A DNA stretch of 64,000 nucleotides. Source: an uncultured Naasia sp. (lineage in GTDB: Bacteria > Actinomycetota > Actinomycetes > Actinomycetales > Microbacteriaceae). Location: NCBI GenBank assembly GCA_913778905.1, contig CAJYYA010000016.1:356296-420295 (forward strand), given 5' to 3'. Of this stretch, positions 35,055-44,301 are shown in pieces (positions within the stretch are counted from its first letter, which is position 1; every line of letters begins with the position of its first letter). The notes under the pieces are model-generated. The model was not told the DNA's origin. It searched no databases and saw only the letters and a list, made by a program, of their open reading frames with translations. Both the position numbers and the translations under genes were made by a program.

Positions 35055-36433
35055 GCGGGGGGCTGCGCCTCGGCGGCGGCGCGGGCCGCGGCGGGGAGGG
35101 CGTCCTCGATGCGGGTAAGGGTCGCATCGTCGTGGGCCGCCGAGAGGAACCAGGCCTCGAAGACCGACGGGGGTAGCGAGATGCCCGACTCGAGCATGCT
35201 GTGGAAGAACGGGGCGTAGCGCCAGGACTCCTGCGCCCTGACCTCGTCGTAGTCCTTCGCACCGTCCTCGGCGAAGATCACGCTGAAGAGGTTGCCCGCG
35301 TGCTGCATGCGGTGGGCGACTCCCGCATCCGTCAATGCGGCATCGACCGATGCGGACAGACGGGCGGCGGCGGCATCGAGGTGCGCGTAGACGTCCGCGT
35401 CGGCGAGACGCAACGTCGTCAGCCCCGCGGCGACGGCGACCGGGTTGCCCGACAGCGTTCCGGCCTGATAGACGGGCCCGAGCGGAGCCAGCTGCTCCAT
35501 GACCTCGGCCCGTCCGGCCAGCGCAGCGAGCGGGAGCCCGCCGCCGACGACCTTGCCGAACGTGTAGATGTCCGCCTCGTAGTCCTCGGCGACCGTGTCC
35601 CCGTCACCATCGGTCTCGACGCCCCACCATCCGGCGGGCCCGACCCGGAAACCGGTGAGGACCTCGTCGAGGATGAGCAGCGCTCCGGCGTCGTGGACGA
35701 TGCGGGCGAGCTCGGTGTTGAAGCCGGGGGCGGGCGGGACGACACCCATGTTGCAGGCCGCCGACTCCGTGATCACCGCGGCGATCCGGCCCTCGTGGGC
35801 GGCGAACGCGGCGCGGACGGCGTCCAGATCGTTGTACGGGAGCACAAGGGTCTGGCCTGCGATGGGCGCGGGCACCCCGGCCGACCCGGGCAGCGCGAGC
35901 GTGGCCACACCGGATCCGGCCTCGGCGAGGAGCCCGTCCGAGTGACCGTGATAGTGCCCGGCGAACTTGATGATGAGGTCTCGACCCGTCACGCCCCGGG
36001 CGAGACGGATCGCGGTCATCGTCGCCTCGGTTCCCGTGGACACGAGCCGCACGCGGTCCACCGGTTCGCGGCCGGATGCGGTCAGGCGACCGATGATCTC
36101 CTCGGCCAGTTCGGTCTCGGCCGGCGTCGTCGCGCCGAAGGACAGGCCCCGCGCGGCGGCCGCCTGCACGGCCTCGACGACCTCGTCGCGGGCGTGACCC
36201 AGGATCATGGGACCCCACGACGACACGAGGTCGACGTACTCACGGCCGGCTGCGTCGTACACGTGCGGCCCCTTGGCGCGCACGAGGAACCGGGGTGTGC
36301 CACCGACGGAGCCGTAGGCACGAACGGGTGAGTTGACCCCGCCCGGAATGGAGCGGCGCGCTCGGCCGAAGAGTTCGGAGTTGGCGTCGGCTGCGGCGGC
36401 GCCGGTCGGATCGGTGGTCATGGCGGAACTCAT
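35051..36433 (-). CDS. hemL: Glutamate-1-semialdehyde 2,1-aminomutase
   Basis: 460 residues if translation starts at the ATG 36431-36433 that overlaps the hemB stop (ATGA); an ATG at 36421 is the alternative. Typical blocks: [20 protein letters not shown] at the N-terminus, [26 protein letters not shown] and the PLP-binding Lys294 in [12 protein letters not shown]. It converts glutamate-1-semialdehyde, the product of HemA, to 5-aminolevulinate. It is the last gene of the minus-strand heme run. Confidence 0.94.
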   Translation of the reverse strand: MSSAMTTDPTGAAAADANSELFGRARRSIPGGVNSPVRAYGSVGGTPRFLVRAKGPHVYDAAGREYVDLVSSWGPMILGHARDEVVEAVQAAAARGLSFGATTPAETELAEEIIGRLTASGREPVDRVRLVSTGTEATMTAIRLARGVTGRDLIIKFAGHYHGHSDGLLAEAGSGVATLALPGSAGVPAPIAGQTLVLPYNDLDAVRAAFAAHEGRIAAVITESAACNMGVVPPAPGFNTELARIVHDAGALLILDEVLTGFRVGPAGWWGVETDGDGDTVAEDYEADIYTFGKVVGGGLPLAALAGRAEVMEQLAPLGPVYQAGTLSGNPVAVAAGLTTLRLADADVYAHLDAAAARLSASVDAALTDAGVAHRMQHAGNLFSVIFAEDGAKDYDEVRAQESWRYAPFFHSMLESGISLPPSVFEAWFLSAAHDDATLTRIEDALPAAARAAAEAQPPA

Positions 36434-37401
36434 CTCTCGCGGAGCCATTCGGCGGCTTCGACCGCCCAGTAGGTGAGGGTGACGTCGGCGCCTGCGCGCG
36501 CGATGGAGGTCAACGACTCGAGCACGCTGCGGCGGCGATCGATCCATCCGTTGGCGGCAGCGGCCTCGATCATGGCGTACTCACCGGACACCTGGTACGC
36601 CCAGACGGGCACGGTGCTGGCCGCCGCCACGTCGGCGAGAACGTCGAGGTAGGTGCCGGCCGGCTTGACCATGACGACGTCGGCGCCCTCGTCGATGTCG
36701 AGCAGGGCCTCGCGGAGACCCTCGCGACGGTTGGCCGGGTCGAGCTGGTAGCTGCGGCGATCGCCGACGAGCGACGAGTCGACGGCCTCTCGGAAGGGAC
36801 CGTAGAAAGCGGACGCGTACTTCGCGGCGTAGCCGAGGATCGCGACACGGTCGAAGTCGTTGGCGTCGAGCGCATCGCGGACGGCGGCGACCTGGCCGTC
36901 CATCATCCCGCTGAGGCCCAGGAGGTGTGAGCCGCTGGCCGCCTGTGCGATCCCCATGTCGCGGTAGCGCTCGAGAGTGGCGTCGTTGTCGATCGATCCG
37001 TCCGCGGCCAGCACGCCGCAGTGACCGTGGTCGGTGAACTCGTCGAGACACAGGTCGGTCTGGACGACGATCGCGTCGCCGACCTCCTCGACGACTGCGC
37101 GGGTGGCGACGTTGAGGATGCCGTCCGGGTCCGTCGCCCCGGAGCCGATGGCGTCCTTCTCCTCGGGGACGCCGAACAGCATCACTCCGCCGACGCCCGC
37201 TTCGGCAGCCTCGACGACCGCGCGTCGCAGGGAGTCGAGCGAGTGCTGGACGACGCCTGGCATGGAGCCGATGGGCGCCGCTTCGCGGATTCCCTCGCGG
37301 ACGAACATGGGCAGCACCAGCTGGGCCGCGGCGACCCGCGTCTCGCTCGCGAGAGCCCGCATGGCGGGAGTGGTGCGGAGTCGGCGTGGTCTGACGCGCA
37401 T
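36430..37401 (-). CDS. hemB: Porphobilinogen synthase (5-aminolevulinate dehydratase)
   Basis: 323 residues from the ATG at 37401, which has GAAGGG seven bases upstream; a GTG at 37416 is less likely. The two active-site lysines are in [16 protein letters not shown] and [12 protein letters not shown]. The metal-site segment reads [12 protein letters not shown], where many zinc enzymes have C-x-C-x7-C; here the middle ligand is Asp. It condenses two 5-aminolevulinates to porphobilinogen. Confidence 0.95.
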   Translation of the reverse strand: MRVRPRRLRTTPAMRALASETRVAAAQLVLPMFVREGIREAAPIGSMPGVVQHSLDSLRRAVVEAAEAGVGGVMLFGVPEEKDAIGSGATDPDGILNVATRAVVEEVGDAIVVQTDLCLDEFTDHGHCGVLAADGSIDNDATLERYRDMGIAQAASGSHLLGLSGMMDGQVAAVRDALDANDFDRVAILGYAAKYASAFYGPFREAVDSSLVGDRRSYQLDPANRREGLREALLDIDEGADVVMVKPAGTYLDVLADVAAASTVPVWAYQVSGEYAMIEAAAANGWIDRRRSVLESLTSIARAGADVTLTYWAVEAAEWLRER

Positions 37402-37464
37402 GAGTTGACCCTTCACTTGCGGTTTCGGCCGTCCCCTCGTGAGGCGACGCCCTGACGAACGCCC

Positions 37465-38235
37465 CTAGTGAGGGGCTTCGGCAGCCGTCACGAGACTGTC
37501 GATGAGCGACTTCGCGCTGCGCTCCTGCGCGACGAGGTCGACTCGGAGTCCTGCGGCTTCGGCATCGGCCGCGGTGCGCGGCCCGATGCAGGCCACCAGG
37601 GTGACCTCGGGGATGTCGCCGAACTGGGCACGAACCTGTTCCGCGACGCTGCCGGAGGTGACGAGAATGGCCCGGAACTCGCCGGCGGCGACCTGCGAGA
37701 CGACGTCTTCATCGACCGGAACCCCCACCGTGCGGTAGGCGACGACCGAGTCGACCCGGTGTCCGCGGGCCCGCAGCCCGTCGGTCAGGACCGGCTTGGC
37801 GATGTCCGAGCGCAACGCGAGGATTTGCATGGTCTCGGTCGAGCCGATCGCGTCGTCCCATTCGGCGAGCAGGCCGGCGGCGGAGTTGTCTCCGCTCGGC
37901 ACGAAATCGACTCTGTATCCGGCCGCCTGCAACGCCGCCGCCGTCGTCTCTCCGACAGCGGCGATGCGGGTGCGTTCGGGCACTCGGACCTGATGCGAGG
38001 ACAACACGTCGACCGTGGTCGCACTCGTGACCGACATCCAGTCGAACTCGCCGCGGGCGAGATCGGCCAGGGCGGCATCCAGCGTGTCGGAGTCGGCCGT
38101 GTAGGCGAAATTGATCATGGGCGCGACGACCGGTGAAGCGCCCTGCTGGCGCAGGTCGGCGGCGACTCCGTGTCCCCAGGGGCCTCCCCGGGGCACGAGC
38201 ACACGCCAGCCCTTCAGCGGTCCGCGTCGCGTCAT
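37465..38235 (-). CDS. hemD: Uroporphyrinogen-III synthase
   Basis: 256 residues; the ATG at 38233-38235 overlaps the hemC stop by four bases. HemD sequences diverge strongly, but the two-lobed pattern is present: GWRVLVPRGGPWG, DWMSVTSATTVDVL, IAAVGETTAAALQAAGYRVDFVP and, in the C-terminal lobe, ILVTSGSVAEQV and ACIGPRTAADAEAAGLRVD. It closes hydroxymethylbilane with inversion of ring D. The position right after hemC and before hemB supports the call. It is not fused to a methyltransferase. Confidence 0.9.
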   Translation of the reverse strand: MTRRGPLKGWRVLVPRGGPWGHGVAADLRQQGASPVVAPMINFAYTADSDTLDAALADLARGEFDWMSVTSATTVDVLSSHQVRVPERTRIAAVGETTAAALQAAGYRVDFVPSGDNSAAGLLAEWDDAIGSTETMQILALRSDIAKPVLTDGLRARGHRVDSVVAYRTVGVPVDEDVVSQVAAGEFRAILVTSGSVAEQVRAQFGDIPEVTLVACIGPRTAADAEAAGLRVDLVAQERSAKSLIDSLVTAAEAPH

Positions 38236-39248
38236 GATGCGGCTCCTACCGGTGCCAGGTCGGCGGCACCGCCGGCGAGCAGTCGTTCGACCAATTCGCC
38301 GGCGAGGGCTTCGGCGGCCCGGTCGAGCGAAGCCGGATCGGCGGGATCGAACGAGGCGGAACCCTCCTCGTCGACGCTCTGCTCGCCTCGCGGCGCGTAG
38401 ACCGCGGCGTGCACACGGAGCGTGCCCTCCTGGACCGAGGCGGAGACGGCGACCGGCGCGGTGCAGCCGGCGCCGAGCCCACGGAGCACGGCACGCTCGG
38501 CCGTCGTCTCGCCCACGGCGATCGGGTCGGTCAGAGCGGCCACGGCGGCCCCGAGCGGAGTCGGCTCCGGATAGGGCTCGAAGAGGTGGCGCGCGTCTTC
38601 CGCGCGCACCTCGATGGCGAGCGCGCCCTGCCCCGGCGCGGTCGGCCAGGCCGCGAGGTCGAGATGCTCGGCGACCTCGTCGGTACGGCCGATGCGTTCG
38701 AGACCGGCCAGCGACAGCACGACGGCGTCGAGCTCGCCCGAGTGCACACGAGCGAGACGGGAATCGACGTTGCCCCGGATGTCCACGATCTCGAGATCGG
38801 GACGGCGAGCGGCGAGCTGGGCGATGCGACGCGGTGACCCGGTGCCCACCTTCGACCCCGCGGGGAGAGAGTCGAGAGTCGTTCCCGAAGGCGCGCAGAG
38901 CACGTCCCGGGGATCCTCGCGCTCGGGCACGGCCGCGACGACGAGACCCTCGGCGGGGATGGTCGGCAGGTCCTTCAACGAGTGCACGACCACATCGCAC
39001 CGCCCGTCGAGCAAGGCCGTGCGCAACGATCCCGCGAACACACCCTGCCCACCGATGACGGACAGCGACGCGCGGTTGACATCGCCCTCGCTCGTGATCG
39101 GCACGAGCTCCACTCGGATGCCTGAGACCTCCTGAAGAGCGTCGGCCATGTGACCCGCCTGGGCGAGAGCGAGAGTGCTCCCCCGCGTGCCCAATCGGAT
39201 GACGCTCGGCAGGCCGGTCCCCTCGGCTGCGCCCGAGACGTCGGTCAC
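38232..39248 (-). CDS. hemC: Hydroxymethylbilane synthase (porphobilinogen deaminase)
   Basis: 338 residues from a GTG at 39246-39248 that overlaps the hemH stop (GTGA); a far longer open frame upstream runs through hemH and is not used. Family blocks: IRLGTRGSTLALAQAG, VVHSLKDLPT, GTGSPRRIAQL, DIRGNVDSRL and the dipyrromethane-cofactor Cys in LGAGCTAPVAV. It assembles four porphobilinogens into the linear tetrapyrrole used by HemD. Confidence 0.95.
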   Translation of the reverse strand: MTDVSGAAEGTGLPSVIRLGTRGSTLALAQAGHMADALQEVSGIRVELVPITSEGDVNRASLSVIGGQGVFAGSLRTALLDGRCDVVVHSLKDLPTIPAEGLVVAAVPEREDPRDVLCAPSGTTLDSLPAGSKVGTGSPRRIAQLAARRPDLEIVDIRGNVDSRLARVHSGELDAVVLSLAGLERIGRTDEVAEHLDLAAWPTAPGQGALAIEVRAEDARHLFEPYPEPTPLGAAVAALTDPIAVGETTAERAVLRGLGAGCTAPVAVSASVQEGTLRVHAAVYAPRGEQSVDEEGSASFDPADPASLDRAAEALAGELVERLLAGGAADLAPVGAAS

Positions 39249-40402
39249 GGCGCCAATCCGGCGACGACCGGCTTGAAGCCGAGTCGCACGTTCTCGCAGC
39301 AGCCCGGGCGGCACACGTCGTACCAGGGTCCGAGAGCCGTGACCGATCCGCGCTCCTCGACGGGGCGGGCGTCGCGGCGCTCGATCACGAGATCGATGAG
39401 CCCCTTGACGTAGGCGTCGTGCGTGCCGGGAGTGGGGACGCGGACGGCGACGATGTCGTTCTCCTCCGCCGTCTCCATGGCCTCGGTATCGAGGTCCCAC
39501 TTCACTTCGAGGTGGTCGCTGACGAAACCGATCGGCACGATCGCGACGGCCTTCACCCCCTCGCCGGCGAGCTCCTCGATGCGGTCGTTGATGTCCGGCT
39601 CGAGCCACGGCTGGGTGGGCGGGCCGCTGCGCGACTGGTACAGCAGCTCCCAACCGAGACCGCGACCGGACTCGGCCATGACGACTTCGGCCACGGCGAG
39701 GTGCTGCGCCGCATAGGCGCCACCCTCGCCGAAGCCGCGAGACTGCGGGCCGGAGCGCTCGGCATCGGCCGTGGGGATCGAGTGGGTCGTGAACAGCACG
39801 CGCGCCTGGGTCGCGAGGTCGATGCCCGGAACCCGCTTCTCGATCTCGTCGAGGCCCTCGGCGAGACCCTCGATGAAGGGCTGCACGAAGCCGGGGTGGT
39901 CGAAGAACTGCCGCACCTTGTCGATCGTGATGCGGCCGTCGAGGCCGGTCTCGTCGAGGGCGCGGGCGAAGTCCTCGCGATACTGACGGCAGCTCGAGTA
40001 CGAGCTGTACGCGCTGGTCGCGATCGCGATGAGCTTGGTGTGACCGGCGGCATCGGCCTCGCGCAGGGCCTCGGGCAGATAAGGATCCCAGTTGCGGTTG
40101 CCCCAGTAGACCGGCAGGTCGATGCCGCGCCGAGCCAGCTCTGCTTCGAGGGCCGCCTTGAGCTCGCGGTTCTGGTCGTTGATGGGGCTCACGCCGCCGA
40201 AGTGGCGGTAGTGATGGGCCACCTCTTCGAGACGCTCCTCGGGGATGCCTCGACCACGCGTGACGTTGCGCAGGAACGGGATGACGTCGTCCTGGCCTTC
40301 GGGCCCGCCGAAGCTGGCGAGCAGGATGGCGTCGTATGCGGTGGGCTCGGAGACGTGCTCCGGGCCATCGATCGACGCGGCGGATGCGGCTCGAACCGTC
40401 AT
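39245..40402 (-). CDS. cpfC (hemH): Coproporphyrin III ferrochelatase
   Basis: 385 residues. The start ATG overlaps the hemQ stop by four bases. Active-site blocks: LLASFGGPEG, HHYRHFGGVSPIN, VLFTTHSIPTADA with the catalytic His, and the metal-route Glu in VVPIGFVSDHLEVKWDLD. Extra Cys residues (SSCRQYRED and the C-terminal DVCRPGCCENV) match the [2Fe-2S] ligand set seen in actinobacterial ferrochelatases. With ChdC encoded next to it, the natural substrate should be coproporphyrin III. Confidence 0.93.
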   Translation of the reverse strand: MTVRAASAASIDGPEHVSEPTAYDAILLASFGGPEGQDDVIPFLRNVTRGRGIPEERLEEVAHHYRHFGGVSPINDQNRELKAALEAELARRGIDLPVYWGNRNWDPYLPEALREADAAGHTKLIAIATSAYSSYSSCRQYREDFARALDETGLDGRITIDKVRQFFDHPGFVQPFIEGLAEGLDEIEKRVPGIDLATQARVLFTTHSIPTADAERSGPQSRGFGEGGAYAAQHLAVAEVVMAESGRGLGWELLYQSRSGPPTQPWLEPDINDRIEELAGEGVKAVAIVPIGFVSDHLEVKWDLDTEAMETAEENDIVAVRVPTPGTHDAYVKGLIDLVIERRDARPVEERGSVTALGPWYDVCRPGCCENVRLGFKPVVAGLAP

Positions 40403-41067
40403 GACAGCACCTCGGGGATCTCGGCGGTCTCGATGAGCCGGCCGGTGAAGAACGGGACCTCTTCGCGGACGTGCAGGCGGGCATCCGTCGCACGCAGCTC
40501 ACGCATCATGTCGACGAGGTCGGTGAGCGAATCGGACTCCATGGGCAGAAGCCATTCGTAGTCGCCGAGCGCGAACGCTGCGACCGTGTTCGCCACCACC
40601 GATGTGAACGCGGCGCCCTTACGGCCGTGCTCTGCGAGCATGCGACCTCGATCGGCGTCGGGGAGAATGTACCAATCGAAGGACCGCACGAACGGGTAGA
40701 CGCACAGCCACTGACGGGCGTGCTCCCCGCGCAGGAAGCCGGGCACGTGGCTGCGGTTGAACTCGGCGTCGCGGTGGACACCCATCGAGCTCCATGTGAC
40801 GGGGAGGTGGGCGATGCCCTCGACCCGTCGGAGCTCGCGGATGGCGCTCTGCAACGACTCGGCCGTCTCGGCGTGCAGCCAGACCATGAGGTCGGCATCG
40901 GCACGGAGGCCTGAGACGTCGTAGAAGCCTCGGGTCGTGACGCCCCGGTCGGCCCATCGGGCGACGAGGGAGTCGATTGCTGTGGTGTCGACGGAAAGTG
41001 CGGCGGCAGACGGGTTTCGACGGAACACCGTCCACACGGCGAAGCCTGCGGACGTCATGACTTCCAT
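40399..41067 (-). CDS. chdC (hemQ): Coproheme decarboxylase (hydrogen-peroxide-dependent heme synthase)
   Basis: 222 residues, matching the actinobacterial HemQ/ChdC group of the chlorite-dismutase-like fold. Recognisable are FYDVSGLRADADLMVWLHAE, SSMGVHRDAEFNRSHVPGFL, WLCVYPFVRSFDWYILP and RGRMLAEHGRKG with the conserved His. It converts coproheme to heme b with peroxide, the last step of the pathway. The start at 41067 is the more likely of two in-frame ATGs (the other is 41058). Confidence 0.93.
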   Translation of the reverse strand: MEVMTSAGFAVWTVFRRNPSAAALSVDTTAIDSLVARWADRGVTTRGFYDVSGLRADADLMVWLHAETAESLQSAIRELRRVEGIAHLPVTWSSMGVHRDAEFNRSHVPGFLRGEHARQWLCVYPFVRSFDWYILPDADRGRMLAEHGRKGAAFTSVVANTVAAFALGDYEWLLPMESDSLTDLVDMMRELRATDARLHVREEVPFFTGRLIETAEIPEVLS

Positions 41068-41107
41068 TCAACACCCGCCGGAGCGGGTGCAGGTCACTCG
41101 GGGGCGG

Positions 41108-41383
41108 TCAGCGGCGGACGATTCGGACGATGAGAGCGGCTCCCACCACTCCGAGCCCGACGATGGCCGCCGAGGAATAAAGGACTACGGGGTTCTCCGT
41201 GCGGAGCTTCTCGAACCGGGCCCACGCGTCGTCGGCGATGCTCTTGACGCGCTTTCCCACATCGAGCCTGTCCTCGATCTGGTCGAGGGTCTCGGCGAGG
41301 CGGGCGCGAGTCTGCTCGATGTCCGAGCGGATCTCCCCGAGTTCGCGCTCCTTGTGCGAGAGCGACTGGTCGTCAGTGGTCAT
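41108..41383 (-). CDS. DUF3618 small membrane protein
   Basis: 91 residues. An acidic/basic coiled N-terminal half has the DUF3618 signature (IRSDIEQTRARLAETLDQIEDRL), and one C-terminal membrane segment (VVLYSSAAIVGLGVVGAALIV) is followed by RIVRR. Function unknown. It overlaps the phage-holin-family gene by 11 bases and belongs to a three-gene envelope block placed between the MarR regulator and chdC. Confidence 0.82.
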   Translation of the reverse strand: MTTDDQSLSHKERELGEIRSDIEQTRARLAETLDQIEDRLDVGKRVKSIADDAWARFEKLRTENPVVLYSSAAIVGLGVVGAALIVRIVRR

Positions 41384-41780
41384 ACTTACCCATCCCCTTG
41401 ATCGCTTTCACGTCGTCCTTCACGCTCTCGATCGACTTCTCCGGAAGCGGGGGGACGCCCTTCTTGAGCCGGTTCAGGCCGATGAGCGCGAGAACGACGG
41501 CGATGATCAGCAGAGCGAATGCCACGATGAGGGCGGCGAGCCACGCCGGCAACGCCTCGGCGATACCGAGCACGGCGGCCGCGACCAGGGTGGCGAACAC
41601 GAAGAACCCGAGGAACGCCGCGGCGGCGAAGAGGCCGACACCCACACCGATGGCGGTGAGCTTGGCGGTGATCTCCTTCTTGATCTGGTCGATCTCGTTG
41701 CGGATGAGGGTGCCGACCATGCCGGGAACGTCGGCGATCAGTTTGACGAGCGACTTCCGCTCAGAGGTGGCCTCGGCCAT
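41373..41780 (-). CDS. Phage-holin-family (actinobacterial holin-like) membrane protein
   Basis: 135 residues: amphipathic N-terminus, two membrane segments (GVGVGLFAAAAFLGFFVFATLVAAAVLGIA and LPAWLAALIVAFALLIIAVVLALIGL, each quoted only to mark extent by residues 50-80 and 82-108), then a charged tail. This family is named for phage holins but is chromosomal in many Actinobacteria and usually occurs with DUF3618 and YtxH proteins, as here. There is no sign of phage genes around it. Confidence 0.78.
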   Translation of the reverse strand: MAEATSERKSLVKLIADVPGMVGTLIRNEIDQIKKEITAKLTAIGVGVGLFAAAAFLGFFVFATLVAAAVLGIAEALPAWLAALIVAFALLIIAVVLALIGLNRLKKGVPPLPEKSIESVKDDVKAIKGMGKYDH

Positions 41781-41789
41781 CTTCAGTCC

Positions 41790-42080
41790 CTATCTGTCGT
41801 TCGAACCGGCTCGCGTGGAGCCGTTGCGACGCGATGCCTGGCGCGCCGACGAGGCCACCTTGCCGACGACCTTCTTGGCACCGTCCGCGAGAGCGGCCGG
41901 GACGTCCGGGCTGTGCTCGTCGACGAAGTCCTGTACGTGGTCGACGCCGCGCTGCACGGGCTTGCTGCCCCACAGCTTCTGCGCGCCGGAGCGGATCTGC
42001 TCGTAGCGACGGCGGCCGGCCTTCGTGCCGAGCACGTATCCGACTGCCAGTCCGGTGGCGAACACCAGCTTGCCCCTCAT
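41790..42080 (-). CDS. YtxH-like small membrane/stress protein
   Basis: 96 residues from the ATG at 42080, with GGAG six bases upstream; the frame extends upstream but without support. The N-terminal glycine-rich membrane segment (KLVFATGLAVGYVLGTKAGRRRYEQI) is typical of YtxH-type proteins; the rest is charged and helical, ending in SRRNGSTRAGSNDR. Function unknown. First gene of the three-gene envelope block. Confidence 0.72.
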   Translation of the reverse strand: MRGKLVFATGLAVGYVLGTKAGRRRYEQIRSGAQKLWGSKPVQRGVDHVQDFVDEHSPDVPAALADGAKKVVGKVASSARQASRRNGSTRAGSNDR

Positions 42081-42185
42081 GGTGGCTCCGTTCTGCTGTA
42101 TGGCGACGTTCGAGAGGCCACAGTAGCCGCCCAGCATCATCGCAAACCGGGAATACCCTTTGATCGGCTCCCGATCAGCGCCCTG

Positions 42186-42788
42186 TCAGCGGACAGTCGG
42201 GTCGACCGTCTCGACGGCTTCCAGCATGGCGGTGAGGAACCGATAGATGGCCCCCGCATCCTCCGGGGGCATGGATGAGGCGACGGCCAGCATGCGCCGA
42301 TGCAGCGGCCCGAGCGCGTCCGAGACCTCGGCTTCGCCTTCGTCGGTGATGACGACCACGGAGGCGCGGCGATCCGTCGGGTGGATGGTGCGGCTGATGT
42401 GACCCGAGCGTTCGAGACGGTCCAGCATGACCGAGACCGACGCCGGCGAGACATCGAGGATGGCGGCCAGATCTTTCGCCCCCATGCTCTCGTTCGCGAC
42501 CTTGGCCTGGATGAGATGATGCAGCGCGGCGAGGTCGGTCTCGTTCATCGCCATCGTCTTGCGCATCCGCTTGCGCATCTCGGCCTCGGCGACGCCGTAG
42601 CGACGGAGGGCGCCGAGCACGTCGAGGGGCTCCGCTTCCGTCGACCCGGGGGGATACCAGTAGACGGATGCCTCGTGGCGAGAGACCAGAGAGGACGAAC
42701 GCTGCGTCTCACGAGGGATCGAGACGGTGTCGAGGGAGATGTCGTCGACCTGGCCGCCTTCGGAGCGGGGCTGCATCAGATCAGACAT
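42186..42788 (-). CDS. MarR-family transcriptional regulator
   Basis: 200 residues with about 55 extra N-terminal residues before the MarR fold. The winged helix is clear: LAALHHLIQ, GAKDLAAILDVSPASVSVMLDRLERSGHI and the wing HPTDRRASVVVITDEG. Such dimers repress linked genes and respond to small molecules. It is upstream of the YtxH/holin/DUF3618 genes on the same strand and may control them; a candidate operator lies at 42889-42901. Confidence 0.85.
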   Translation of the reverse strand: MSDLMQPRSEGGQVDDISLDTVSIPRETQRSSSLVSRHEASVYWYPPGSTEAEPLDVLGALRRYGVAEAEMRKRMRKTMAMNETDLAALHHLIQAKVANESMGAKDLAAILDVSPASVSVMLDRLERSGHISRTIHPTDRRASVVVITDEGEAEVSDALGPLHRRMLAVASSMPPEDAGAIYRFLTAMLEAVETVDPTVR

Positions 42789-42888
42789 GTCACGACCTCG
42801 AGGGGACGGCCCGGAGCATCGACGACGACGATGCGTTCCATGAGGGCCTCCTGCTCGCGAACCCGGTCGGGGTTCCGGGCAGCGAATA

Positions 42889-42901
42889 CTAGAGAGTCTA
42901 A
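42889..42901. promoter_or_regulatory. Candidate MarR operator
   Basis: CTAGAGAGTCTAA (minus strand TTAGACTCTCTAG) is a near-palindrome, TTAGA-CTC-TCTAG, with one mismatch, in an AT-rich pocket about 100 bases before the MarR start. Autoregulation is a guess from position. Confidence 0.35.
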
Positions 42902-42945
42902 CTAGGTTTCGTCGGCGAAGGCATCGACTCGGAGGATTCTCACCT

Positions 42946-44301
42946 CTACGACCCGAGCGACCCCGCGTCGGCGATGACGGCCGCGAGACCCGTCCCGGAC
43001 AGCCACGCCCCGGTGACGGTCAGCTCCGGCACCTCGGTGACGGCGGCGCGGATGAGCGGGATGCGTTCATCGACACCGATCAGAGCGCGAGGTGCGTCCT
43101 GCTCCCAGACCTGCTGGGCGGTTCCCACGATCGACTTGGGACCGAGCGGGAATCCGAAGATGCGCGACGCATCGGCGACCGCGCGCGACGCGGTCACATC
43201 GGGCACTCTTCCGCGGTAGGTCAGTCGGACGATGTGGCGACCGGACGGGAGCGACTCGGCCAGCCAGGGCCACTTCGCCGTCGAGTGCGTGAGCGCGGAG
43301 GCCGTACCGGGTGCCGGTTCGGCGACGAGGACGCCGGTGCCGCGGGGCGCAGCGTCGAGCCGTGGCTCATCGACGGCCAGAGCGACGACTGTGGAAGCAC
43401 GCCCGGAGGGCCAGCCCTCGACGAGTCCCGAGGGCAGGTGCGGAGCGAGGAGGCCGCGTGCCGCGGCGCCGCCCGTCGCGACGACGACGTGCTCTCCGTC
43501 GACGAATCCCTCGGCCGTGCCGCCGGTTTCGTTTTCCGCGCGGCTCGTGGTCAGTCGCCATCCGCCGCCGACGCGCTGCATGGCGGTGACGCCCGTGTCG
43601 GTGAGTATCCGGACCCCCGACCGGCGGAGTTCGGCCTCGAGTGCGGAGACGAGCCGATGCACCCCGCCGACGATGCCCGCGACCGCCGCGCCGGCCGGCG
43701 CGTTCGAGCGCAGCGTCGCCACGGCTCCGGCGAGGGAGCCGGCTCGTGCGAGGGCCGTGGTGAGACCTGGGGCGAGCGCGTCGGCGTCGGCGTCCTCGGG
43801 ATCCACCCCGTAGACGCCTTCGACGACGGGGCGCACGAGCACGTCGAGCACCCGACGTCCCATTCGCCGCGCCACGAGGGACCCGAGCGTCTCCTGCTTG
43901 CCGACGCGCAGCTCGGGCCGGACGGTGTCGAGGTAGGCGCGGATGGCGGCGCGAGTCCCGATCGCCGCGCGGACGTCGTCTGCGAGCGGCACGCTGGGGA
44001 TTCCGAGAACTCCGGCGGCCGGGAGGGGCACCGCTCCCTGGGCGGTCTGCAGCCAGGCACCCCCTCGTCTCGGCGGTGTGGTCTCCAGCCCGAGTGCGGC
44101 GATCAGCTCGAGAGCGCCCGCGCCCTTAGTCGCGACGCTCTCGGCCCCGATGTCGATCGGGACCCCTGCGAGGTCGACGGCGCGAACGGATCCGCCGAGG
44201 ACAGCGTCCGCCTCGATCACCGTCACGCTCTGACCGCGCGCAGCCGCCGTCCGGGCGGCGACGAGACCGGCGATCCCACCGCCGACGACGAGAACCGTCA
44301 C
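42946..44301 (-). CDS. cgoX (hemY): Coproporphyrinogen III oxidase, FAD-dependent (HemY type)
   Basis: 451 residues. The N-terminal FAD dinucleotide motif is VLVVGGGIAGLVAARTAAARG, followed by VTVIEADAVLGGSVRAV; the C-terminus has the second FAD-contact block (TEVPELTVTGAWLSGTGLAAVI). In Actinobacteria with ChdC this HemY homologue oxidises coproporphyrinogen III to coproporphyrin III. The start overlaps the hemE stop by four bases. Confidence 0.9.
   Translation of the reverse strand: MTVLVVGGGIAGLVAARTAAARGQSVTVIEADAVLGGSVRAVDLAGVPIDIGAESVATKGAGALELIAALGLETTPPRRGGAWLQTAQGAVPLPAAGVLGIPSVPLADDVRAAIGTRAAIRAYLDTVRPELRVGKQETLGSLVARRMGRRVLDVLVRPVVEGVYGVDPEDADADALAPGLTTALARAGSLAGAVATLRSNAPAGAAVAGIVGGVHRLVSALEAELRRSGVRILTDTGVTAMQRVGGGWRLTTSRAENETGGTAEGFVDGEHVVVATGGAAARGLLAPHLPSGLVEGWPSGRASTVVALAVDEPRLDAAPRGTGVLVAEPAPGTASALTHSTAKWPWLAESLPSGRHIVRLTYRGRVPDVTASRAVADASRIFGFPLGPKSIVGTAQQVWEQDAPRALIGVDERIPLIRAAVTEVPELTVTGAWLSGTGLAAVIADAGSLGS

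Noticed and set aside
38232..40502. A single 756-residue protein joining a ferrochelatase-region frame to HemC
   Set aside because: The upstream part is the shifted frame of hemH, Arg-rich and without homology; the GTG at 39248 overlapping the hemH stop is the natural start.
41373..41780. Prophage remnant suggested by the phage-holin-family name
   Set aside because: No lysin, capsid, integrase or attachment repeats nearby; this family is chromosomal in many Actinobacteria beside DUF3618 and YtxH genes.
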